Source of the DNA: Halictus rubicundus
Taxonomy: Eukaryota; Arthropoda; Insecta; Hymenoptera; Halictidae
Assembly (NCBI RefSeq): GCF_050948215.1
Contig: NC_135161.1
Coordinates: 6,289,911-6,353,910 of the forward strand
DNA: 64,000 nucleotides
Direction: 5' to 3'
Position 1 is the stretch's first letter; every line of letters starts with the position of its first letter. Positions 1 to 11,864 of this stretch are shown piece after piece. Under the pieces are notes generated by a model. That model worked only from the letters and a program-made list of their open reading frames with translations. It was not told where the DNA came from and did not search any database. The position numbers and the translations under genes are program-made.

Positions 1-108
1 CATGTTACTCAAACTTTGAACGTATTTTTCTCGAGACGGCAAATTTCGCACGGCGTGCAACCTAGCTCAAAAACTGATTACTCGATTTTTATGAAACTTG
101 GTATATAC

Positions 109-498
109 AGAGTGTCCCACATAAATGGGAACACCTAAATATCTTTCGTATTTACAGTCCTATCGGAAAACTTCAGAGGACAAAGTGACACTATTGCAGG
201 GGGGCAATTATAATGGTGAAGAAAAAACTTTTTTATGTCGTGTTTCTTAATGAAATTTCAAGGTCACCGATGTTTTTTTAAATGGAATAGTATATTTTTT
301 TACGATAGCATGATAGACAATAAAACACTGAATTTAGTGGATACCACCTTTTTGACCTTGAAATGACCTTGAGCAAGAATAATCATATTGAAGCGGATGA
401 AATGTGGAAGTTTAAAACACTTTGTCCTCTGAAGTTTTCTCATAGGACTGTAAATACGAAAGATATTTAGGTGTTCCGATGTATGTGGGACACCCTGC
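109..498. repeat. Fold-back repeat with ~85-bp inverted arms
   Basis: The arm at about 109-197 is repeated in reverse complement at about 415-498 with few mismatches. The outer ends read CAGAGTGTCCCAC and GTGGGACACCCTG, and the inner ends CAGAGGACAAAGTG and CACTTTGTCCTCTG. The ~215 bp between the arms has no convincing gene. This looks like a small non-autonomous DNA transposon; the superfamily is not clear because no clean target duplication is visible. Confidence 0.7.
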
Positions 499-505
499 AT
501 ATTGT

Positions 506-905
506 AAAAATAATTGGCCGCAACATGACGAGCTCCGATTTTTTAATTTTTTATTTAAAACATTGTTATCAACAGAAAATCCGTTTTTTGTTTGTTCAAA
601 ACTTCGCCATTTTTCCAATTTTGCAAATTTTAATAAAAGAGGCATGTCATGTTGTGCGTATTTGCATAAACTGACGATTCCATTTTGATTTCTTTGTTTC
701 AGATCATGTTTGTGCACTGTACGCTGCACAGCGCAATTCCAGGATGTCATTTTCGAGCCGCCATTGATATTAACGATTAAAATTTATAAAAAATGTTATT
801 GTTCACATTGTAACGTTCAGAAATGATACGTCAAATTTTAAATCAATCTACGCATTACATTTTTCAAACGACATTTCTTGAAAAACAGGCCATTTACACA
901 AGGTT
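506..905 (-). repeat. Dispersed repeat, first of two copies
   Basis: The reverse complement of this stretch matches about 53707-54110. Both copies share a block reading TGTAAATGGCCTGTTTTTCA, a block ending in AATGTAATGCGTAGATC, and a short conceptual peptide containing CKYAQHD and LLLKFA. The peptide is interrupted differently in each copy, so neither is a working gene. The family is not recognised. The shared peptide suggests decayed coding sequence of a transposon. Confidence 0.6.
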
Positions 906-1326
906 CCACCCTTAAATAATTTGGACCAGTCGTCGTTCACTAGTATGATCTCCGAGTCAACTTAATTCTCCAGTGAATCCCGGCCTTCTCGCGTTCGTCA
1001 GTGGCTTTCTTCGAATCGATAATACTCTTTCGCGACCGTCTCACTTTACGTCTTACGTAACAGTGTTAAATCACGCAATATTATATCGTCTTAAACAACC
1101 GGCACTTTGAAGAGCTATTTACTACCGCTGCTGATGACATATTTACTCGGGTATCTCGCATACTCGGGTAAAGGTACAAACTGCGGCCTACACAGCATAG
1201 ATTCGAGATGGTCAGCTACCCGAGTACTCGGTTATCTCCTGAGATACCCAAGTACTCGTCTCGTGGTAATATGAATATCACAATATATTTTACTCGATTA
1301 TTCTACTCGTCTTTCGTGCTCTAATA
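906..1326. other. Non-coding flank with degenerate CGAGTACTC repeats
   Basis: No gene is seen. Between about 1136 and 1270 the sequence repeats variants of the words TACTCGGGTATCTC and TACCCGAGTACTCGG. The same words return at about 3240-3375, just beyond the other end of the long inverted repeat. The two blocks therefore bracket that element. Confidence 0.5.
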
Positions 1327-1708
1327 ACACTGTCCAACACCAAAAAAATTTTGCGATACCTGTTGGGTGATTCTTATACACTTTGTCATCCTAAAACCGA
1401 ATCTGAAAGTAGAATTGCTCCATCACGCAACGTTTTCGAAAAATTTTGGTTTTTGTAAAAATGCCAGATTTTGATACGAAACGACGTGTTACGCAAAAAC
1501 TAAACACGCGAGAAAGCTCAAATGAGAGTCAAGAGATAGAGGGGACTCTCCTCTACATATTCATATAGTCAATTATATTTTTATGTACTTCCTAATAGTT
1601 GTAAAAGGTTGTTAAAGTTTGAAAATGTGCCGACGCGGGTACTTTGTACGCTCTATTTTTGTATTTATGTGAAAAATCCTTTATCTAGCAGGAATTTACT
1701 ATACAGGA

Positions 1709-1927
1709 ATGCATTCTACAGACATTTCTGGTAACGAAACCGTTCACGAAAAGTATTTGATTCCCTTAATGTACGAGAAGGATCAGAAAATGTTAATTGA
1801 CAGCGTGTGCGCGACGCGTTCGCGCCAGACGGCCATTGCAGCCTTTTCGCGACTCGCCAGGGCCGTCGCTATGCGTAGTCGACGTTGGTACCACTCAAGT
1901 ATGTCTTTGCTTACTATGCTTAATTAA
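1709..1927 (+). pseudogene. Exon-like reading frame in left arm, unrecognised
   Basis: A 72-codon frame, rich in Arg and Ala towards its end (key words MYEKDQKM, IAAFSRLARAVAMRSRRW). A splice-donor-like site (CTCAA|GTATGT) follows the codons for WYHS, so the true coding part may stop at about 1893. An AG acceptor context (CTAGCAG) lies about 20 bases upstream. I do not recognise the protein. It could be an exon captured by the element or chance coding. The paired copy in the other arm (2604-2822, -) differs at only three residues (N/K, V/I, I/V). Confidence 0.35.
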
Positions 1928-2603
1928 ATACATTTTTTTTGTCTTTTTGGGTGCCAATCATTACAAAAGATTATAAAAATACGAGTTATATTCACATTTC
2001 ATTGTGGAAATGCTTAATAAAGAAAATTGAATACAAAAACTTACCTATTTCTGATGTAAACAAATTAAAAATGTTTCCGCCTTGCTTGACGTTTGTTCCT
2101 GGTATCCCGATTTTCAATAATAAGTGTCCAGCAGTAATCAGCAAGCATCCGCACATAAGTCTTTTCCTTTGTAACGTTTTTCATTGTTGAAATATCTTGA
2201 TGAAAGATTAATGCTGGAATTGTATTCCTTGTTTTGATTTTAAAATAATTTCGTCATGAATATAACAAAAACAGTCCGGCTGAATTATACACTTCCGCGA
2301 GATTTTATCGATTTAATATAGAGCGATCTATGTCTTAATTATGTACTTCGATCAATAAAATCGATAAAAATAGTCCCATTTACATAGTGTTTGGACTTAT
2401 TTTAATCGGAAGAATCTTGAATGTCCATTGGTATTACAATTACAAAAATAAGACAACAATTACTGAAAATAAAATTTTCCAGTCACCGCATTGCTGCGGT
2501 CAATTTTCTTTATTAAGCATTTCCACAATGAAATGTGAATATAACTCGTATTTTTATAATCTTTTGTAATGATTGGCACCCAAAAGGACAAAAAAAAATG
2601 TAT

Positions 2604-2822
2604 TTAATTAAGCATAGTAAGCAAAGACATACTTGAGTGGTACCAACGTCGACTACGCATAGCGACGGCCCTGGCGAGTCGCGAAAAGGCTGCAATGGCC
2701 GTCTGGCGCGAACGCGTCGCGCACACGCTGTCAATTAACATTTTCTGATCCTTCTCGTACATTAAGGGAACCAAATACTTTTCGTGAATGGTTTCTTTAC
2801 CAGAAATGTCTGTAGAATGCAT
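2604..2822 (-). pseudogene. Exon-like reading frame in right arm, paired copy
   Basis: Mirror copy of the frame at 1709-1927, of the same length and ending at the equivalent stop codon. It differs by three substitutions, two of them chemically conservative (V/I, I/V) and one N/K. The donor-like GTATGT after the codons for WYHS is kept. The function is unknown. Conservation could mean a recent inversion or duplication, gene conversion between arms, or selection; the sequence alone does not decide. Confidence 0.35.
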
Positions 2823-3574
2823 TCCTGTATAGTAAATTCCTGCTAGATAAAGGATTTTTCACATAAATACAAAAATAGAGCGTACAAAGTACCCGCGTCG
2901 GCACATTTTCAAACTTTAACAACCATTTACAACTATTAGGAAGTACATAAAAATATAATTGACTATATGAATATGTAGAGGAGAGTCCCCTCTATCTCTT
3001 GACTCTCATTTGAGCTTTCTCGCGTGTTTAGTTTTTGCGTAACACGTAGTTTCGTATCAAAATCGGGCATTTTTACAAAAACCAAAATTTTTCGAAAACG
3101 TTGCGTGATGGAGCAATTCTACTTTCAGATTCGGGTTTAGGATGACAAAGTGTATAAGAATCACCCAACAGGTATTGCAAAACTCGAAAAAAGTTTAATT
3201 TTGTTGGACAGTGTAATTAGCCAGCTGTGAGACCTCATGAGATGCTCGAGTACCCAGGCACTCAGCCATCTCGTGAGATACCGGGTACTCGGTTACTTCA
3301 CGAGATAACCCGGATATTTTTGCTGTAACCCGGGTGTCTCATGGGTACTCGGGTATCTTACAGCAAGTACACAGCACAGATTTGCTGAGTTACTCTACTC
3401 GCGGAATACAATAAGTCGGCGAAACCGTAAGCCAGATCATTCTGTGATAATTTGATGGCTCACCGGGAAAAGGTCTGCGTTTCTCGGTTGCACGACGAAG
3501 GTTGCATGACGGTTTTAGTTGGCATTCGAAGGGCGAGCGAATAAAGCTTTAAATGGATGATTTCAATCACAAAC

Positions 3575-3641
3575 CTTGAGCGGATACCAGGAGAACGAGT
3601 GGTTGCAGCACACCAATCAACACCACGCACGTGGACAACAT
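3575..3641 (-). CDS. Possible first coding exon of a secreted protein
   Basis: Reading the minus strand from an ATG at 3641 gives 22 codons with the profile of a signal peptide: Met, a short polar stretch, then a hydrophobic core rich in Val and Leu (VVLIGVLQPLVLLV), and a Ser-Ala-Gln end suited to signal peptidase. The exon would end at CTCAAG|GTTTGT, an acceptable donor in phase 1. Later exons would lie at lower coordinates. None was recognised, so the gene either continues past the left edge or is not real. No family can be named. Confidence 0.35.
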
Positions 3642-5709
3642 TTTGGACTGCACAGTTCTAAGACAAAGAAGAAAAAGTGTACCAATTTGAGGACCACGTA
3701 GTAGCAGTAGTAAAACAAGAGCAAAGATTAATTTCAAAGAAATGCACTAATTTAATATTTAAAAGGTGCTCATTCGAAAGACACCGACACGGAATCGCAT
3801 AGTTCGCCGGTGTTCTTCAACTAATCATCACAGAAAAATTGGTTGTACCGCGAACTTACGATGTCCCACTGGACGTCGGAAGTCCGCACAATCGATCGGT
3901 AGATCCACCGATCTCCGCGTGTGAAACTGTCAGAGAACTATGGGGATTAACTGTCGCGAACCTTCTTGCGACGCGTACGATGGCCTACTGAAAGTTACGC
4001 GCCAACCTATTCATTATATATTTCAATTGTCACCTCCCGCCATCGTGGAGCTGGTACAAGAATGAACTAATGGAATCCCACGGTAGTTTCGGCATCCGGA
4101 TAATATCCAATCACTTACGAACCCTCGTTAGTCAAGCGTGACGCACGCGCGCGGTAATTACCACGCGTGTACAAACTGCGCTCCGCATAACGAGTATCGA
4201 CACGTAATGCGCGCAAGTTTGTTTACAAGCTCGACACGCGTTAAACCTACCAAGCATTAACAATATCTGGTAAATATTGCCTTATAAAAACGGCAACCCT
4301 AAATCTATTAAGATTGTTACAAATTCTTGGACAAGGAAATTTATTCCACTACTTTCCATAAATGAATTTGTACAGTTTCAATCATCGTCAAATATAAAAC
4401 CGGCCATTTTGCCCGTGGCTCTCTCGAATTTTCCCAGCTGTCGACAACAAAGCGCCGATCGTCCCATTATTTTTCGATCCATCTAATCCACAACAGGCGT
4501 ATGGTTATGCAAATGCACAAGCGTTCGCGCAAATGCGAAAAATAATTTATCAAGGTGTTTATCTCATTTGCACCGCAATTGCTCTAGGAATTGTTTCTTT
4601 ACCGGCACCTGTCCCGCGAAATTAGTGCAATTTGCGTCTGAAGTATAGCGAGGGAACACTCTTTGCAACATCGTGAGATCTCGAACGCGATTTACAATTT
4701 TTCATCATTTTGTCTCGTAAACAAACCGGTTTTTTTCAGAGTTTAAGTATTTCCGGCGAATCCGCCGAGTTCGGGGAACGTTTCCCGAGCAAGATTCCCG
4801 TTATTGTGATTCAGAAATCGTTGATCGATCGCCGGATTATGCGAGCACGACGCGGGCATGCGCGTCGAAATTCGTGGAGACTTCGACGCGCGGTAAGGAC
4901 GTGTTCTGCTCGGCTGAGCACGGCATTGGAGTCACGATCAGTCATGAAAATCACGCGTAATTACCTATGTATCGCGGGCAGGCAATCGTCTCTCCACCAT
5001 TTTTCGGTACTTCCCCGACAGCTGGACGTTCCAGTGATCTCTCGTCCAAGGTCGGGTCAATTAACGAGAACCTCCCGTTATCGCTCACTCAGCCTGCCCG
5101 CTGGACTAAATCTGTGATCTGATGATTTTCAGAATTTCGTGGGACAACGAAGAGCGGACACACGGCACGATAGTGGAGCGTCTGCACAAGGAGAAACTTC
5201 TACGGCCTTGGTAATAATTATGTCACTCGAAGGTGATCCGGTCCCGTCCTTATCCGATTTAAATAAAATCGACCGAATATTCAAATGCTTCCAGCCGATA
5301 TTCAACGCCAGCAACTATGTTACTTCACGAAAATAACGAGAACGTGTCTATCAAAATTTTTAGCCATTTTTCAATTTTCCCTTGCCCTACAATATCCTTT
5401 AAACCGAAATAAAATTCTGTTTTGGCTATTAAAGATCATATAGGCAATAGATATATAAATTTTCTCCTTCTTGGAGGAAATTACGGATTACAAAAAAGTT
5501 ACAATCACTGAAACCGTGAATTCAAGAATGTATTACTTTCAATCCATTAAAATGATTAAAAAAGGAAGCAGATCTGGCTGTTTGTTACGATCAATGAAAA
5601 ATATTTTGCATAAAAATCCGCAGTCTTGTAATAATAAAATGACAAAGTAATTTGCTCAATAAGTTGTCAATAGGAGTCTAAACAGTTAGCCAAATGCTGT
5701 TACAAGCAA
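3642..5709. other. Intergenic, no supported gene
   Basis: If the minus-strand signal-peptide exon is real, the first few hundred bases are its 5' UTR and promoter. A TTAAACCTACC motif near 4243 resembles the end of the piggyBac-like family at 33158 and 51196 and may be a decayed copy. A 135-codon frame at 4710-5117 has no recognisable motif and a composition like its surroundings. I regard it as chance. Confidence 0.4.
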
Positions 5710-6240
5710 ATTTAGCGCAATGTTTGCACCACACTTGCCCATTTTATGAGAATTTGGCACCCAAAGTCGACAAATTCCTAGTCAAATTCGGAGACAGATG
5801 GATCGCAAATTGAGTACAAAGTTTGCAGGCAAAACTCCATGTCAAATTGGAGCCAAACCTTGGCTTCGTTCTGCCCTCGTTATAGAGGGCAGGTTCGTCG
5901 CATTAAGAACGGACGTAACCTTGTTCGCAAAAGTGGCGCATAAACACCACAATGTGCCGTGAAAGTTAAAGCGCCGTAAAAAATGTGTTATAAAGAATAA
6001 AATATGTATATAAATGTATTACACTCCGATTTTTCCCGATATTTATTTTCAGATCAAGGTTAGGTTCCCTCTTAGTGCGACCGACCTGCCCTCTATAACG
6101 AAGCTGAACGAAGCCAAGGTTTGGCTTCAATTTGCCATGGAATTTTGGCTGCAGACTTTGCACTCAAATTGCCAGCCTAATGCGGGAACATATGGATAGG
6201 AATTTGGAGACAATTTTTGGTGCAAAATTCAAAACAAATT
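5710..6240. repeat. Fold-back repeat with ~190-bp arms
   Basis: The arm at about 5710-5922 pairs with the reverse complement of about 6056-6240. Shared words include CAAACCTTGGCTTCGTT, TTATAGAGGGCAGGT and GTCGCA. The central ~135 bp is unpaired. Short reading frames on both strands here are by-products of the palindrome. This is probably a MITE; the superfamily is unknown. Confidence 0.65.
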
Positions 6241-6902
6241 GTTTACTGGGTATACCTAACAAAATAAATTCGTGGAATAATTCCTCGCGAACGCATCTTT
6301 ACAATGTTAACAGACGTAAATGAAAAATGTTAGAACGCATCCTTGTGTTGATGTAAATATGTGATGTCTATTAATAGACATCTTTAAAGAATTCTTTCTT
6401 CCCCGATACTACCGGAACCTCGTATCTTTTATTAGGCGATTACACCAGTTAATTTTGAATTTGTAATATCTCTTCGTGCTCGTACGTCGTGAGCCGCTGT
6501 CGCCTTCTGATTGGCGATCCGATGCCATTGTCGCGGTTTCCCCGTAAAAACGCATGGATTATTGTTGTTCTTTTGTAACAAAGATTGATCACACCGCGTT
6601 ATTCATTAGCGGACCGGTTGCTCGCGAGTCCCATTGTGGTATACTGATTTTGCTTGTTGATTAGAAACGATGATGATCGGCCGTTCGCGGTGGCGCGATA
6701 ACAGGTGCGATGCTTATTATTAAATGGTTGCATAATTCGACGCCGTACGAAACGTTGCATGACCTCAACCTCGATCCGATGCATCCTCCCATGCATGGAA
6801 TTCGAATGAAAGTGAATATGTTACATTACGTTGTAAAAATAACAAAATTATAGTTATTTAGATTTTCAGCCATTTTTATTGCAATATGTACTCGAAGAAA
6901 CG

Positions 6903-7130
6903 AATCTATTGCCGGAGCGAGTCAATTTGACTCATTTACGATTTTATTGCTATGTATATAATTATTACTTAAATAATCTTTTTTAAAACATATGTTGGTT
7001 TTTAATAGAATTATGGAGATGGGTATCTGATCACCCTCGTTATCAGACAATACCACCAATACTACCAGATACCATCTTTTTCATTCGGCAATCTATAGTG
7101 TTAATATTCCGTAAATGTAGTGTTAGAAGG
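6903..7130 (+). repeat. Copy of the GAGTCAATTTGACTC repeat family (family E)
   Basis: Starts with TTGCCGGAGCGAGTCAATTT, continues with the shared word ACATATGTTGGTTTTTAATAG, and ends near CCGTAAATGTAGTG. Related copies start at 36275 and 54944; the last is preceded by TTAA. The palindrome GAGTCAATTTGACTC sits just inside the end, as in the other TTAA-flanked families of this window. Confidence 0.5.
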
Positions 7131-8142
7131 CATTATAACAAATCAGCGGGGCGTCTTTGTCATCTTCTATAATCGGATTCGTAATTTAATTGAAGAGAGA
7201 CGATTGTTGGGCTTGCTGTAACAGCAATTTATTTACATCTGATATATTTACATACGAATATTTTACAATCGGTGTAGAGTTGTAATAAATTTGCTTGGTC
7301 TAGAATGTCGTGAGGTGTGCCGTTGGCAATGTACATGCTGAGCTATTTTACAATCTACGTTCTAGGGTAATACTGTGCACATTGATCTCTTTTTCGTTCG
7401 TCCGTTTCTGTGGATTTACCATGAGTATTATTCTAGCATAGCACTTGAAGGATTGAACTGATATTAAATACGATACAAGTGTAAATTGCGTGTTCGCTTT
7501 CGCTATATCTGATGAACTGTGGATGTTTATGGATTTTGTTCTCGGTGTTCAAGGATCGGCGATTCAAAATTGTAGTCCCGCATAAACATCCTCAGTTTAC
7601 CAATGATTATTATGTATAATGCCTAGAAGAAATGATAGTTCCTTGGGGGAGGGGGGAGGTAGGAAGTATATCGATGGAGATTGATAAAAAGCGGCCGTAC
7701 ATCCTATTAGTACAACCTAATACGATTGCATATTTAAGTACACGACTCAAAGAAATTCGTCCGAGATTATCTACTTTCGTTATCACAGAAGTTACTCTTT
7801 CTTTTTATCTGTCTTTCTCTCCCTTTCTCTGTCTCTCTCTCTCACTCTCTCTTTTTCTCATTTATATGTGTTCGAAGGTGTCCACATGTGGCCGTGAAAC
7901 GCGTGACTCATGTGTCACCTACAATGAAAAAGGGATTTCCTATACTTAATGCTCCCTCTACTATTCGTGTGGCATGAAATAATGAATAAATCTGCGAAAT
8001 GGTTTAATCTGTAAAGAAAAATAAAGAAATCATTAATATTTCGGAGTCCAGAAGAACAGTTTTCTGCGCGCAAAAGAAATCGAGCCCTCCCATTAAAGTA
8101 TCAAGCGGAAAGTAAAAGTTTGAGAACAAATTTGTAGTAAAT
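7131..8142. other. Intergenic / 3' flank of the ENPP gene
   Basis: AT-rich with a (TC)n stretch at about 7815-7855. The side next to 8143 should contain the 3' UTR of the minus-strand ENPP gene. I see no supported gene. A 105-codon plus-strand frame at 7632-7949 runs through the TC microsatellite and is judged spurious. Confidence 0.4.
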
Positions 8143-10842
8143 TTACTTGCAAGTAGGATATTGACTATCGTCACTTTCATCCCACAGGTACTGTGCTTCC
8201 GAATCTTCCAGTATTCTTCTAAAAAGAAAAGGTTTCGTTATATTTTGCCTTTCGGCTGTCAGACTTCATGGTAAAGATGCGAACAAATTGAACAAATGCC
8301 ACAGGAAAGCGTCGACTATAAAGAACCCTTTTGCAAAATATTTTCTTGGCATATAAATGAGAAATTTCGTTTTTACTCTTATATTGCTCTAGTTAAAAGA
8401 CTTGACTCGTAGTTCAATGTGTAATCGATCGATTTAAAACCATCGCGTACGTTTTACTTAAGGTATCTACCAAATAACTTCCTAATCAAAATTAGCGTAA
8501 AATTGTACACTCGTCTATAGCGTATGAGCTCTAAAAGTTTATCTTCGATTACACGATTAGTGAGTTAGTACGTAATTAATGCAAGATTAAAAAGAAAAAG
8601 CTTCTTATATCGCTATCTTTTAAAGTCTGAAAAAATAAGACTATACGTTGGAAATAAAATCAAGATAATCTTTATTTATTCTTTGCAGCAATGCTATTTT
8701 ATATGTATTATGTCGGTTTTTTTTTTAAAATTCGTTTTTCAACCCATTCGATTTAACTATCATACGTGTAATACGAAATATGTATAGATTTCATCTACTG
8801 CATGTTATCTTTCACATATTATCCATCCACTGGATAATATGTCCTGAAAAATTAAAACATCACATTATATTAGTGCATAGCATCTTTCACGTATCGTCTT
8901 TCGAAAAAAAAATTAAAATTATCTTCGTCAAGACTATACTTTTATCCTTTCTACATTGTTGATCGTAAACGCGACAAATAAAATGATTGTTCCGGGCGGA
9001 TACTTACCCGTAACTCCTCGCACCCAATCGTCGTGACTTTCTATAAAGCATCACTATCGCTGCGATAATCCCGAACAACATCACCGAGATACTGACGGCT
9101 ATGGCTTAATTAACGATAAACATTTAATAAGATAGTTCAAGCTAACGACAATAATTATCGTAATCATTACTCACACAATACTTTGAAAGCAACTACTGTT
9201 ATATCCTCTTGATGCTTTTTAAGGCACTTAGTTAAATGGGACAAAGTGCCATTGACTATAGGGCACTCTATGTCGAGTATCTCACAAAATAGGGGGAATA
9301 AATCTATATTGTCGAAAGGTTCTAGTTTGCATTCCGGTATAAATGCAGGACCTTTCGCAAAGAAGAACGGATGCATCTCCATCGCCGCGTTGTCATAGCC
9401 GTGCAAGCCAAACTCTGAGTCAGCGTTTACTATAAATAAACATTGCGCGTATAATATAATATGTATATTAATAATTCGAAACTACATGTCATCGTCTTGT
9501 AACGATTACCTGTGATATTGAATCTCTTTTTATAAAATTGTATGGCCTCTAGAAGATTCTGAAATGCATATCCCACTTCTGCAATCACAAAAATCGGACC
9601 AACACGCGTGTTGTTCCCGTAATGATACTTCTGAGGAATCTCCTCTCTTTTGTAGACCTTGAACGTCATTGTTCTTGCTGCTGCTTGTTTCAATGCTTGA
9701 TAAATGGCATCTTCTTTGCCTAGAAGACAGAATCATTTTCTCATTGTTGTGCATATATCGGTGTACACATTACGTGGAATGATCAAAGTACCAGGATTCG
9801 GGAAAATATGCAAACCCGGCGAATTGCCCACAAATTTGTAGTGAGAACTGTTTATATATTTCGTCAAATCTATTATCCTATCCAGTTTCACGGTTGCCAT
9901 ACCATGGTCGCTCAAATGAACAACGTTCAAGTCGTGCAAACCACTCTGCTCTATTTTATAATGCAAATATTTAGTTAGGTTGTCTAACTTCCGCAGGATA
10001 TTGTCAAACTCGGGACTATTTATCCCGACAAAATGCCCATGGTAATCTGGCTCTTCGATGTATAATACACCAAAGTTTATCGGATGTATAGGATGGAGAA
10101 ACCACGATATCAAAGTATCTATTCTCTCTTCCCAAGGTATGGTCTCGTTGAAGTTCTAAACAAAGATAAGTGATTAGAAAACAATTGAGCGAAAAATCAT
10201 GAGCCATACAAAAGACAATTTAGCAGCGAGGGTACCTGTGAAAACGTAGCTGGAACTCCTTGGTATTCGAAAATTCCACCAGGCCACATCATTGTGCCAC
10301 TTCTCCTTTGTGCTCCTGCTTTCTCATTAATAGTCTTCCAGAAATAACAATTGATAAGTAAAAATTATACGAGATGCGAGGACAAACGTAATAAACTTAT
10401 TATTTTTACATACCCATATAGGAAGCACTCTGTTGTTATAATGATATAAATTATAAGAATATTTAGTTGTGTTGCCTGAAGCAGGATCATAGAATTCGCT
10501 GTCTACCACGCCGTGCGATTCCGCGTACAATCCTGTGGCCATGGAATGGTGATTGGGAAAAGTTTTTGTGACAAAGATGTTCCTTATATAATCCGCGTGA
10601 GTGTTTTCGTGTTTCAATTTATTCATGAACGGTGTTAGATTTCTATTGAAGTAGTCGTGTCTGTGAACAGGAAATGAGATTAGTTTCGATATCTAGTCTC
10701 CGATGATTACAGAGCTTAGAAGGCCTTACCTGAAGGCATCGTAAGATACCACCAATAATTTCGGATGTTGCGATATCAACAATGCATGTCTGGCATTAAG
10801 TAAAATAATAAATATTAAGGTAAACGTCGTTACAGAATTCAT
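8143..10842 (-). CDS. ENPP4/5-type ectonucleotide phosphodiesterase
   Basis: Eight exons: 10842-10730, 10660-10414, 10334-10236, 10155-9774, 9719-9510, 9429-9175, 9104-9008 and 8218-8143. All junctions are GT-AG and phase-compatible, giving 492 residues. Residues 1-20 form a signal peptide. All metal-site residues of the alkaline-phosphatase superfamily fold are present: Asp35 (VVSYDAF), the nucleophile Thr71 (TFPNHH), Asp190 and His194 (EPDYHGH), Asp236 and His237 (LSDHGM) and His360 (LHGYDN). A hydrophobic segment at about 437-458 is followed by Arg/Lys and a short acidic tail, so this is a type I membrane protein with an outward catalytic domain. Family members cleave phosphodiester bonds of extracellular nucleotides or choline lipids; the substrate here is unknown. 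The C-terminal anchor and lack of somatomedin-B or nuclease-like domains favour ENPP4/5 over ENPP1-3. Confidence 0.93.
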
Positions 10843-11864
10843 GACCGAGAACTGTCTTCCAATATACATATTCGTTATATTCGAACGATGTCACTCCGTT
10901 TAAAGAACAGTTATTGCACGATTTTTCCCATGGTTGTAAAATTTTCGCGAGTTGCGTTTCATTTGTGTTTCGATATAAAACTGTCTTTGTGACAGCCGAT
11001 AACTTTTGACGGGCAATTTATTTGCTTCCGGTTATCTGAGATTCGTTCCCCTAAACAAACTTATCGCGTCACGCGGGTCCACGTATTTCTGTCGGTCACG
11101 TTTCGAACAAATTCACCAAACCACAAAGACCACAGTTTTCCAGCTGCTAGTCCGACATGATAAGAATGGAAAACGTTTGCCAATCCTTCTCTAATACCAT
11201 TTGCCAAATGTTCAGCTATCCCTCATGAACCATAGAATTAAAGAGAAATGACAACAACACTTTCGAGTGCGCGAGTCTCGGAATTTCCATACATACATAC
11301 ATATACCAAACTGCGGGCGCGTCTAATGCATCAATTAGAGAACAATTCGATAAAAGAAATTTATCTGTAGAATTTCCGGTTGACGTATGTATTTCCTTAT
11401 CAACAGATAGGTCCAATTCCTCAAATGATAACCAGATTTGACTATCTAGCATAGTCGGTGGTCAATTACCGCGGCTCTCCACATAAATTATTCGGCAATG
11501 CCTCCAACGTGCTCTTTAATGATAAAACATGTATGTAGTCCGTTTTCGCTGCAAAAACCATATTGACGTTTAAACAATTATTCCCTCAAATATATGCATA
11601 ACGTCAAACATTTTCTTGTTCAATAATATCTCGCAAATATGCATTATGAATATTGGATGGGTATTTCGGAACTAAGCCGTCCCCGCATGAGAATGTTGGA
11701 CACTAGAAATTTAGAGTAATCATTAAAATGGAAAACTGTTTTTTAGTGGGTTAAAAAAAAGAAGACTGGAATGAATTTTCAGCGTGGGAAAGGATAGTGA
11801 TATTTCCTCGCATCAAAAAATATGTATGAATATGTGTGTTCATATTTCTGCTCGCCACACAAAC
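10843..11864. other. Intergenic, upstream of ENPP
   Basis: Contains the 5' UTR and promoter of the minus-strand ENPP gene. No exon was recognised. A 78-codon minus-strand frame (11216-11452) has no motif and no supporting splice context that I could link to a gene. Confidence 0.4.

Larger units (their letters stand above)
1327..3214. mobile_element. Long inverted-repeat element, ~700-bp arms
   Basis: The left arm (1327-2030) and the right arm (2500-3214) are near-perfect reverse complements, separated by a ~470-bp AT-rich spacer. Both ends begin with ACACTGTCCAACA. The only clear interruption is a small difference next to the terminus. Such long, closely matched arms suggest a fold-back type DNA transposon or a recent inverted duplication. 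No transposase is visible, and the flanks show no convincing target duplication. Each arm carries the same reading frame, which is listed separately. Confidence 0.75.

Noticed and set aside
4710..5117. 135-codon plus-strand frame
   Set aside because: Arg/Ser-rich composition explained by base content; no homology motif or splice partner.
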